A program made the translations under genes and the position numbers. The notes beneath the pieces are model-generated. The model did no database searches. It worked only from the letters and a program-made list of their open reading frames with translations, and had not been told where the DNA came from. 64,000 bases of DNA, taken from JAHEDH01 sp963753285 (GTDB taxonomy: Bacteria > Actinomycetota > Acidimicrobiia > Spongiisociales > ZC4RG35). Positions 16,276 to 23,472 of the stretch are shown here, one piece after another. Every line of letters starts with the position of its first letter. The first letter of the stretch is position 1. Where the stretch lies: assembly GCA_963753285.1 (NCBI GenBank), contig CAVWBT010000003.1, forward strand, positions 1-64,000, written 5' to 3'.

Positions 16276-16618
16276 AAGTGACTGTTGAATGATAGAATGT
16301 AGGCATGATTCCAGTATCATATTTATGATGGAGGTTATCATAGATGATAATAAAATAAAAAATATTATAATAAAAATTTTTTTATAATTTTATTTTATAT
16401 AATTTTTATAAATATTTGGAAGTAAAATATTAATATTTTAATAATTAATATAAATATATTAAAAATATATTATTTATTTTTCACCTCGGTTTTCGTCGAT
16501 GTGGCGGAATTGTCAGAACAGGCGTGTTTTATTTTTAAATAGTTTATGTATGTAATTTCATTAATAAAAAAATATAAAAAAAAAAATTTTATATAAAAAT
16601 TATATATAAAAAATTAGA
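16276..16618. other. AT-rich, low-complexity island
   Basis: About 340 bp made almost only of A and T in runs such as AAAAAAAAAA and TTTTTTT, within DNA that is about two-thirds GC. The left edge is gradual (from about 16276), the right edge is abrupt at 16618 where normal GC-rich coding sequence starts. A GC-normal patch of about 45 bp lies inside at roughly 16482-16528. No gene is present. It may be an assembly artefact, foreign DNA, or a real AT-rich insertion. Confidence 0.8.
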
Positions 16619-17640
16619 GTCGACGGATCCTCCGGCTCGTCGAGGGGGACGTATCCGGGCACGAGACGGTGCGGGGTGTCGAGGTAGACCTTCGCCTCGG
16701 GCACCTGGGCGAACTTGCCGTGACTCCACCTCACCTCGACATGTCCCCGGACCGACACCTCGCGACCCGAGGATCGCTCGGTGAATGTCGCCTCCCACTC
16801 GACGATCGGTTGCCCCCGACCCTCGGCCGCCCACACGTCGAGTCCGCGGAAGCGGTGGGACCGCCGTAGATCTCCGGGCGTCACGACCCGATGGGCGATC
16901 GGATGCCCCTCCGCCGACTCCCCCAACACGAAGTACGGGGCCGACTGGAGTCGCAGGAGTCGCCACACCGTCGACTCCGCCACCGACCTCGCCGCGAGGT
17001 TGGCTCGCCATCGCTCCGCCGACCGCTCTGCCACGTCGGCGACCAGCTCGAGATAGCGTCGCTGAGCCTCCCCCTGGAAGCGTCGGGGCAGCCCACCTTT
17101 CAGCACCTCACGATGAGCCGGCTCGAGTTCGCCCACGTGCGCGGGGAGTGGTGCGTCCACCATCTCCCGACTCACCGAGTACAGCGCCTGGTAGGCGTCG
17201 GCGGCGATCTCCTCGAACCAGTCGGTCGGCTCGTCCTGGCGGTCGGCCAGCAGCCGGTCGAACAGGTTCGCCGGCGACGAGTTCGTCAGGATGTTGGAGC
17301 CGAACTTGCACGACAGCAGATAGACGTGGTCCACCCGGAGATCGGCCGGGATCCGGTCGTAGCCGGGTGGGCGGTGCGGACCCTTCCACTCGATCATCCA
17401 CGGCGTGCGACCCCGCAGCCCCTCGTCGCTGCGAGCGAACCTGCGGCCGTTCTCCCACGCCCGACGGAACAGGGCATCGTGTGACCCGGAGGCGAACCCC
17501 GCCCGAAGCTCCCCATAGGTACTGCGCGGCACGTTCCGGAACGCCGGCGGCTCGACCGAGAGCGCATGCTCCAGATTCGGATACCCGAAGATGGCGAGGC
17601 CCGTGACGATCTCGGTGATCTCGGTCCGAAGCGCCGGCAT
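16600..17640 (-). CDS. Methyltransferase-associated protein, candidate restriction nuclease
   Basis: A protein of about 346 residues, third in an overlapping methyltransferase operon. ATG 17638-17640 overlaps the previous stop. I recognise no named family. The central segment WMIEWKGPHRPPGYDRIPAD and DHVYLLSCKFGSN has a spaced acid/lysine pattern (E84, K86, D104, K112) that could be a variant PD-(D/E)XK nuclease core; position next to a DNA methylase also suggests the restriction partner. The last four codons (IFYI, stop 16600) lie in the AT-rich island, so the natural C terminus may be missing. Confidence 0.5.
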   Translation of the reverse strand: MPALRTEITEIVTGLAIFGYPNLEHALSVEPPAFRNVPRSTYGELRAGFASGSHDALFRRAWENGRRFARSDEGLRGRTPWMIEWKGPHRPPGYDRIPADLRVDHVYLLSCKFGSNILTNSSPANLFDRLLADRQDEPTDWFEEIAADAYQALYSVSREMVDAPLPAHVGELEPAHREVLKGGLPRRFQGEAQRRYLELVADVAERSAERWRANLAARSVAESTVWRLLRLQSAPYFVLGESAEGHPIAHRVVTPGDLRRSHRFRGLDVWAAEGRGQPIVEWEATFTERSSGREVSVRGHVEVRWSHGKFAQVPEAKVYLDTPHRLVPGYVPLDEPEDPSTLIFYI

Positions 17641-17978
17641 CAGTCGGAACGGAACAGCCGGGTGAATTGGAGCTGGGCGCCGACGAGATCTGAGGGAACG
17701 TCCCGTTCGGAGTACACGTGGAGATAGGTGTAGACGTCGATGCCCACATCCCTCAACCCCATCCACGTCTGCACGGCATCCCCCCACCGCTCGTCCAGCA
17801 GCGCTTGTCTCAACGTCTCGACGCCGACGGGCGACAGCTCGGACGGGTCGGTGCGGGCGACCAACTCCATCGCCAGCACGCGGTGGAGGACCTCGACGTC
17901 CTCGGCCAGGTACACCTCGGGAGGGTCGAAGTGGACGACCGCATAGGCGACGCCACTCGTCCGGGGATCATCCGCCAT
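17640..17978 (-). CDS. Small protein between DNA methyltransferase and candidate nuclease
   Basis: A 112-residue soluble protein starting MADDPRTSGVAYAVVHFDPP. The ATG at 17978 lies 11 bases inside the end of the methyltransferase gene and the stop overlaps the next ATG, so all three genes are coupled. The sequence is acidic and largely helical by composition (VEVLHRVLAMELVARTDP), with no zinc or helix-turn-helix motif. It could be a specificity, control or immunity-like accessory factor. Family unknown. Confidence 0.55.
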   Translation of the reverse strand: MADDPRTSGVAYAVVHFDPPEVYLAEDVEVLHRVLAMELVARTDPSELSPVGVETLRQALLDERWGDAVQTWMGLRDVGIDVYTYLHVYSERDVPSDLVGAQLQFTRLFRSD

Positions 17979-19491
17979 CGAGTTCCGCGAGCTCGGACTC
18001 GTCCCAGAATCCCGGGAGCTGGGGCGATCCCTGGGCATACGCCGCCAGCCGGTTCTGACCGGCGGGGTCGAACATCTCGATGGCGTCGAAGACGCTCCCC
18101 GGCCCGACCGCCCGCAGCGCCTTGTCGCCCGGACTTCCGGCGTGAGGCAGGTTCGAGGTGAGGATCAGCAGCTGGTGGATGTCCGGCGACGAAACCAGGA
18201 CGTGCGCCCGGCCGAGGGTCTTCCACAGGGTGTCGGTGCGGACCAGACCGGGTCGGGCGGTGGTGAAGGCACCGGAGACGTCCACATAGAACGGCCGGCC
18301 TTCGACGTCGACGACTTCGAAGTTGAACTGGACCCCGTACTTGCCGAGCTTCACGCCCTCTTTGCTCACCTGGAAACCGGCGCCCTCCAGCACGGCGAGC
18401 GCCAGGTCCTGGGCCTTCTTCCCGTCCCGGGTGGCCCGAGCCTGGAAGTGCTCACGTCGCTCGTCGGTGGTGAGACCGTCGAACAGTTCTGAGTCGAGCT
18501 CGGCCTGGAACCCCTCATACGTGTGGTATTTGGGTCGCTCCCGCTCGGCGACCAGCCGGGCGGCGGCGATGTCGACGTACGCCGGATCGGTGTCGTATCC
18601 GACCGACCGGCGGCCCGATCGTTCGGCGGCGACCAGCGTGGTGCCCGAGCCCACGAAGGGGTCGAGGACGAGGTCGTCCTCATATGAATAGAGATCGATG
18701 AGGCGCTTGGCGAGCGGGATCGGGAACGGGGCGGGGTGGTTGACCCGGCGCGCAGACTCCGGATCGATCCGCCACACGTCGAGCGTGGCCTCCATGAACT
18801 CGTCGACCGGCATCGTGGAGGCGTGCGGATAGCCCTCCTTCTCCCGCTGCTGGGCACTCCGGGCGCGGTCGAAGCGTCCCTTCGAGGCGACGATCACCCG
18901 CTCGGTGAGATCGCGCAGCACCGGGTTGGCCGACTTCCGGAACGAGCCCCAGGCGACGGAGCCGCCCGCCCCCTCCGCTTTCTGCCAGATGATCTCTCCC
19001 CGCAACAACAGCCCCAGGTCGTCCTGGAGGATTCGGATGACATCGGCGGACAGACTGCGATACGGCTTGCGGCCGAGGTTGGCGACGTTGACGGCGATGC
19101 GCCCGCCCGGCTCCAGCACCCGGGCACACTCGGCGAAGACGTCGCGCAGCATCTCGAGATACTCGATGTACGACGACGGGACCTCGCGCTCGCCGTCGGT
19201 TGCGTCGGTGACCGCCTGTTCGTACTCCTTGCCGACGAAGTACGGCGGTGACGTGACGACAAGAGCCACCGACCGGTCGGGCAGTGCCGCCATGTCGCGG
19301 GAATCGCCGCAGATCACCGGCGGCTCGGGAAGGATCAGCTCCTCGGGAGAAGGTCCGAGCGTGTCGTCATCGGAGACGATCGGAGCCGGGAAACGGGCGT
19401 AGAAGGCCGAGGCGTCGTGATTCTCGCGCCTGCCGACCCCGAACGCCGACGTCGACGTCCCGCGTTGATCCGCTCCGGTGGTCTCTTCCAT
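17968..19491 (-). CDS. Site-specific DNA methyltransferase (N4-cytosine/N6-adenine class) with extra C-terminal domain
   Basis: A 507-residue methyltransferase of the beta-type motif order: catalytic TSPPYF at residues 80-85 precedes the SAM-binding DPFVGSGTT at 277-285, and the segment HPAPFPIPLAKRLIDLYS lies just before it. Residues about 340-507 are an added domain (GKKAQDLALAVLEGAGFQVS, then VEGRPFYVDVSGAFTT) that has the look of a DNA-binding or nuclease-like fold but is not recognised. It heads a three-gene overlapping operon with the two proteins downstream, which together look like a restriction-modification or defence unit. Confidence 0.8.
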   Translation of the reverse strand: MEETTGADQRGTSTSAFGVGRRENHDASAFYARFPAPIVSDDDTLGPSPEELILPEPPVICGDSRDMAALPDRSVALVVTSPPYFVGKEYEQAVTDATDGEREVPSSYIEYLEMLRDVFAECARVLEPGGRIAVNVANLGRKPYRSLSADVIRILQDDLGLLLRGEIIWQKAEGAGGSVAWGSFRKSANPVLRDLTERVIVASKGRFDRARSAQQREKEGYPHASTMPVDEFMEATLDVWRIDPESARRVNHPAPFPIPLAKRLIDLYSYEDDLVLDPFVGSGTTLVAAERSGRRSVGYDTDPAYVDIAAARLVAERERPKYHTYEGFQAELDSELFDGLTTDERREHFQARATRDGKKAQDLALAVLEGAGFQVSKEGVKLGKYGVQFNFEVVDVEGRPFYVDVSGAFTTARPGLVRTDTLWKTLGRAHVLVSSPDIHQLLILTSNLPHAGSPGDKALRAVGPGSVFDAIEMFDPAGQNRLAAYAQGSPQLPGFWDESELAELDGG

Positions 19492-19537
19492 GCCGGCACG
19501 ATACCGGTCGGGTCTGACAGATTCGGGCCTTCGGTGA

Positions 19538-19687
19538 TCAGGCGGCTTCGGTCCCGGAGCCGGACTCCATTCCGGTCTCCTCGCAGCAACCCGAGGAACG
19601 GCACGCTTTGATCGCCAGGACGATCACGACCACGAGCAGCACCAATCCGACGAATCCACCGCCGGCCTTTCGATCAAGCCTGGACAT
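19538..19687 (-). CDS. Small 49-residue single-pass membrane protein
   Basis: ATG 19687 lies 14 bases inside the 3' end of the CoA-binding gene. The peptide has a basic start (MSRLDRKAGGG), one membrane helix FVGLVLLVVVIVLAIKA, and a cysteine-containing tail (ACRSSGCCEETG). The coupling to the CoA-binding gene supports translation; the role is unknown. Confidence 0.5.
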   Translation of the reverse strand: MSRLDRKAGGGFVGLVLLVVVIVLAIKACRSSGCCEETGMESGSGTEAA

Positions 19688-20183
19688 CACGACTCGCCAA
19701 CGGCTCGGGGATCCGCCGGGGAACGTTTCCGCTCAACGACAGGAAGAACTTCATCACCTTGTGACCGGCGTCTGCGGTCTGGGCGAACATGCACGGGCAG
19801 CCGCCGTCGATCACCGTGATGCCTTGCGCCCGACCGTAACTGGCGGCAGAGCCGTCGACACTCCCCTGGCCCGGCCCGCGGTGCATCCACACGTGGCCGA
19901 TCCCGAGCCTGGCACACTCGCTCATCGTGGCACCGGCACGCTCGGGATTGGTCGCGATCACGACCGCATCGACCCCACCCGGGATCGCAGACAGGCTCGG
20001 ATAACAGGTGTCACCCTCGACGGTGTCAGCCTTCGGATTGACGGCGAACACCTCATACCCGCGGTCGCGCAGCCGTTGATACACAACGTTGCCCCCGTGC
20101 CCCTGCGGATTCCGCGACACGCCCGTCACTGCGATCCGCTTGTTCGCCAGGAAGGCGGACGCAGCCTCGTTCATCGTCAGCAT
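19674..20183 (-). CDS. CoA-binding domain protein (succinyl-CoA synthetase alpha-like Rossmann fold)
   Basis: A 169-residue single-domain protein. ATG at 20183 is chosen because AGGAGG lies six bases before it. ANKRIAVTGVSRNPQGHGG is the dinucleotide/CoA-binding entry, followed by GYEVFAVNPKADTVEG and DAVVIATNPERAGATMSECA, as in the YccU/CoA-binding family. A cysteine pair occurs in DGGCPCMF. The exact reaction is unknown; family members are often stress-linked. The small membrane protein gene overlaps its end. Confidence 0.8.
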   Translation of the reverse strand: MLTMNEAASAFLANKRIAVTGVSRNPQGHGGNVVYQRLRDRGYEVFAVNPKADTVEGDTCYPSLSAIPGGVDAVVIATNPERAGATMSECARLGIGHVWMHRGPGQGSVDGSAASYGRAQGITVIDGGCPCMFAQTADAGHKVMKFFLSLSGNVPRRIPEPLASRDVQA

Positions 20184-20277
20184 CGACGACCTCCTCACTC
20201 CGGGGCGCCCAAGGCCCCGACTGCACCAACATCCACGTTCGCCCGGCGGAGGGCCAGAGCATCAGGTCACAAGGAGG

Positions 20278-21027
20278 TCAGGAGAAGGGCGTCTCTGGCC
20301 GGTCGCGCTGCTCGCCGTCGACGACGACGTCGACCTTCTCGTCGTAGAAGCAGACCAGACCGGCGATCGGCGCCGACTCGCGGGCGGGGAACGGATAGCT
20401 CCACACCAGGTCCTCGTAGGTGGTGTCGCCGATCTGCACCGACCAGTACTCGGCAGTTCCCTTGTACGGGCACTCGGTGGACGTCTCCGACGGGATCAAC
20501 AGATCCATTCGAACGTCGGTCTTCGGCAGGTAGAACCTCGGCGGCAACCCGGTCTCGAACAGGATCACCGGACCGGTCGAGTTCGCGACCTCGACCCCGT
20601 CGATCGAGACGACGACATGACGGCTCGACTTCAACGCGTCGACCCGGGTGTACGGGTCTCGAGGATGGACGTAGATCTCCTCGTCCTCCTCGAACCAGTG
20701 ATCCATCGCACCCCATTCCACTCGGAACGTCCCGATGAGTTCGGCGATCGGCGAGTCGTCGTAGCCGAGGACCGCCTCGTCGATCTCGAAGTCGTCGGTC
20801 ACGATCGAATACACCCTGGCCGTGCCCCGCGAGGGGGTCCGGCTGGTCTCGCCGGTGTCGACCAACAGATCCGTCCGCATACCGTCGGCCGGGAAGTAGT
20901 AGGTCGGGTAGTACGGCTTCTCCCACACCAGTAGCGGCGCATCGGTGTCGACGATCACCTCGCCACCGACCATCCCCCGCACCCGCTTGTGCCCGGTCTC
21001 GACCCGGACTCGCCCTCGATCTGTCAT
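20278..21027 (-). CDS. DUF427 family protein with two tandem domains
   Basis: A 249-residue protein made of two related beta-rich units of about 95 residues each. Each unit contains the DUF427 pattern: GEVIVDTDAPLLVWEKPYYP with YYFPADGMRTDLL in the first, and GVEVANSTGPVILFETGLPP with RFYLPKTDVRMDLL and CPYKGTAEYWSV in the second. The second unit has the more canonical CPYKG element. Function of DUF427 is unknown. It is encoded divergently from the RimK-like gene. Confidence 0.85.
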   Translation of the reverse strand: MTDRGRVRVETGHKRVRGMVGGEVIVDTDAPLLVWEKPYYPTYYFPADGMRTDLLVDTGETSRTPSRGTARVYSIVTDDFEIDEAVLGYDDSPIAELIGTFRVEWGAMDHWFEEDEEIYVHPRDPYTRVDALKSSRHVVVSIDGVEVANSTGPVILFETGLPPRFYLPKTDVRMDLLIPSETSTECPYKGTAEYWSVQIGDTTYEDLVWSYPFPARESAPIAGLVCFYDEKVDVVVDGEQRDRPETPFS

Positions 21028-21135
21028 CCACGTCTCCTTGCTCGACTCAGGTCAACCGTGCGACACAGCGAGGGATTCCGTTTCTCCCACGTCACCCTCA
21101 CCACATATGCTCGTCTCACTCGACGAAAGCAGTCT

Positions 21136-22341
21136 GTGAAACTCGGCATCCTCTCACGAGCACCCAATGTGTACAGCACCCAGCGGCTCAGAGCCGCTGC
21201 GATCGACCGCGGCCACGAAGTGAGGGTGCTCAACACGCTGCGCTTCGCCATCGACCTCGCAGGAGACGAACCGGACCTCCAGTACCGCGGGAAGCCACTG
21301 GGTGACTACGACGCCGTCCTCCCCCGCATCGGCGCCTCCATCACGTTCTTCGGCCTCGCCGTCGTCCGGCAGTTCGAACAGATGGACGTGTACACGCCGA
21401 ACACCGCCGCTGGTATCGCCAACTCGCGTGACAAACTGCGCTCGATCCAGATCCTCTCTCGCCACGACATCGGCATCCCCGCCACGACGTTCGTGCGCGA
21501 CCGCCAGGATGTCCTGGCGGCGATCGACCGGGTCGGAGGCGCACCGGTCGTCATCAAGCTGCTCGAGGGCACCCAGGGGATCGGCGTGATCCTCGCCCCG
21601 GACACCAAGGTCGCCGAGGCGATCATCGAGACACTCCAGAGCGCGAGACAAAACGTGCTGATCCAGCGGTTCATCGCCGAGTCGAAGGGGCGCGACGTGC
21701 GCGCGCTCGTCGTGGGCGACCGGGTCGTGGCGGCGATGCGCCGCAAGGCCCAGGGCGACGAGTTCCGGTCCAACGTCCACCGCGGCGGGACGACCGAGGC
21801 CATCACCCTCGACCCCGACTTCGAACGCGTGGCCGTTCAGGCGGCCCAGATCATGGGGCTGCGCGTCGCCGGTGTCGACATGCTCGAGGGCGACGACGGG
21901 CCACTGGTGATGGAAGTCAACTCGTCCCCCGGACTCGAGGGGATCGAGACGGCGACCGGCCTCGACATCGCCGGAGCCATCGTCGACTACATCGCCGATC
22001 AAGTGGCCTTCCCCGAGCTCGACGTCCGCCAGCGACTGACGGTCAGCACGGGCTACGGCGTCGCCGAACTCCTGATGAGAGAGGGCGCCGACATGGTCGG
22101 GAAGACGATCGCCGAATCCGGCCTCCGCGACCAGGACATCACCGTCCTCACGCTCACCCGCGGAACCAAGGTCATCCCGAATCCGCGAAACGATCGCGTG
22201 CTCGAGGCGGAGGACCGCCTGTTGTGCTTCGGAAAGCTGGACTCGATGCGGCACCTCGTCCCCGAGAAGAGCCGGCGGCGCCAACGCCGACGGCTCCGGC
22301 CACTCCCGGCCGATCCGACCCACGAGCAGTCCGCGACCTGA
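21136..22341 (+). CDS. RimK-like ATP-grasp ligase fused to a TrkA-C (RCK_C) domain
   Basis: A 401-residue protein starting at GTG 21136. Residues 1-290 match the RimK ATP-grasp glutamate-ligase family: LGILSRAPNVYSTQRLRAAA, the RIGAS motif, VVIKLLEGTQGIGV for ATP binding, and VAGVDMLEGDDGPLVMEVN with the metal ligands. Residues about 305-380 match a TrkA-C ligand-binding domain (GYGVAELLMREGADMVGKTI, DQDITVLTLTRGTKVIPNP, RVLEAEDRLLCFG). RCK_C domains usually sense ligands on K+ channels, so this could be an allosterically controlled ligase. The target (S6 or another acceptor) is unknown. Confidence 0.8.
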   Translation: MKLGILSRAPNVYSTQRLRAAAIDRGHEVRVLNTLRFAIDLAGDEPDLQYRGKPLGDYDAVLPRIGASITFFGLAVVRQFEQMDVYTPNTAAGIANSRDKLRSIQILSRHDIGIPATTFVRDRQDVLAAIDRVGGAPVVIKLLEGTQGIGVILAPDTKVAEAIIETLQSARQNVLIQRFIAESKGRDVRALVVGDRVVAAMRRKAQGDEFRSNVHRGGTTEAITLDPDFERVAVQAAQIMGLRVAGVDMLEGDDGPLVMEVNSSPGLEGIETATGLDIAGAIVDYIADQVAFPELDVRQRLTVSTGYGVAELLMREGADMVGKTIAESGLRDQDITVLTLTRGTKVIPNPRNDRVLEAEDRLLCFGKLDSMRHLVPEKSRRRQRRRLRPLPADPTHEQSAT

Positions 22342-22375
22342 TCTCGTGTCACGGGGGCCTTCCTAGACTCGCGCC

Positions 22376-23128
22376 ATGGCCGCACGTGTGATCGCTGTCG
22401 CAAACCAGAAGGGCGGAGTCGCCAAGACCACCACCGCCCACGCCATCGCCGCCGGACTCGTCGAACGGGGCCGTTCGGTGCTCACCATCGACCTCGACCC
22501 GCAAGCTTCGCTGACGTTCGCCATGGGTGTCCAACAGGAGCCGGAGCCGTCGATGCACGACGTGATGATGGGGCGCACCGAGATCACCGAGATCCTCTAC
22601 GAGTCCAACGGAATCGACCTGGCGCCATCCTCGATCGACCTCGCCGGCAGCGAGGTGCATCTCCTGACCAGGACCGGACGCGAGTTCGTGCTCCAGCGAG
22701 CGCTGCGCGGTCTCGTCGACGAGTACGACTACGTGATGATCGACTGTCCGCCGTCGCTCGGCATCCTCACGATCAACGCGTTGACCGTCGCAGGCGAGGT
22801 CCTCATCCCGGTCCAGGCCGAGACGCTGTCACATCGAGGCGTCGGCTCACTCCTCGAGACCGTCGAAGAAGTCAAGCAGTTCACCAATCCGGACCTGCGG
22901 GTCGCCGGGGTCATCGTGACCATGTTCGACGCGCGCACCAATCTCGGCCAGGAGGTCGTCGCCACGCTCAAGTCGAACCACGACCTCCACGTGTTCGAGC
23001 CGCCCATCCCGAAGTCGGTGCGCGTGGCCGAGGCTCCCGGGCGCGGGCTATCGGTCCTGTCACATGCGTCGACATCGAAGCCGGCGGTGGCCTATCGTCA
23101 GATCACCGAGGAGGTGGACCATGGCTGA
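22376..23128 (+). CDS. ParA/Soj-family ATPase
   Basis: A 250-residue ParA-type ATPase with the deviant Walker A KGGVAKTTTA near the N terminus (NQKGGVAKTT), Walker A' IDLDPQASLTFAMG, and Walker B YDYVMIDCPPSLG. ParA proteins oscillate or polymerise on DNA to move chromosomes, plasmids or protein clusters. No ParB gene follows; instead a small zinc-ribbon protein overlaps its stop, so it may be an orphan positioning ATPase rather than the chromosomal segregation protein. Confidence 0.85.
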   Translation: MAARVIAVANQKGGVAKTTTAHAIAAGLVERGRSVLTIDLDPQASLTFAMGVQQEPEPSMHDVMMGRTEITEILYESNGIDLAPSSIDLAGSEVHLLTRTGREFVLQRALRGLVDEYDYVMIDCPPSLGILTINALTVAGEVLIPVQAETLSHRGVGSLLETVEEVKQFTNPDLRVAGVIVTMFDARTNLGQEVVATLKSNHDLHVFEPPIPKSVRVAEAPGRGLSVLSHASTSKPAVAYRQITEEVDHG

Positions 23129-23399
23129 TGACGGCAAGCGCTCGCTGTTCTCCGGTGGCCGCTCCGGCCCGACGCCGAAAGGCGAAGGCAAGGACGCGCT
23201 GTACTCGCACGACTCCGAAGATCACGGTCCGATCAAGATCGACTGCGCCCGCTGCGGAGAGACGACCGACGTCAGCATCCTCGACGCCCTCGGCCGGGTC
23301 CTGAGATTCAGCCTGTGGATTCCTCGGCGCGAATACAACCACCGCCTCGTCTGCCCCGCCTGCGACAAACGCTCCTGGACGCGCATCCGGCTTCTCTAG
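23121..23399 (+). CDS. Small zinc-ribbon protein downstream of ParA
   Basis: A 92-residue protein. ATG 23121 overlaps the end of parA and is preceded by GGAGGTGGACC. The first 45 residues are polar and glycine-rich (LFSGGRSGPTPKGEG), then CARCGETTDVS and CPACDKRSW supply two C-x2-C knuckles about 35 residues apart. It is probably a DNA- or protein-binding zinc ribbon acting with the ParA-like ATPase. Family not recognised. Confidence 0.65.
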   Translation: MADDGKRSLFSGGRSGPTPKGEGKDALYSHDSEDHGPIKIDCARCGETTDVSILDALGRVLRFSLWIPRREYNHRLVCPACDKRSWTRIRLL

Positions 23400-23439
23400 C
23401 TGTGCGATGTGCGCCTTGCGCTCGCACTGGCGGTTCCAG

Positions 23440-23463
23440 CGCATTGCGCTTATCGCATTGCGC
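23440..23463. repeat. Short direct repeat CGCATTGCGC
   Basis: CGCATTGCGC occurs at 23440-23449 and again at 23454-23463, four bases apart, between two convergent genes. Meaning unknown. Confidence 0.4.
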
Positions 23464-23472
23464 ATGTCGGGA

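Noticed and set aside
16612..16640. SalI- and BamHI-like sites GTCGACGGATCC at the AT-rich border, suggesting a cloning vector
   Set aside because: The bases encode the continuing protein sequence (DPST) of the candidate nuclease in frame, so they are likely natural codons rather than a linker.
19492..19700. Transposon or phage remnant beside the methyltransferase operon
   Set aside because: No transposase, integrase or inverted repeats were found; the spacer holds a small membrane-protein gene only.
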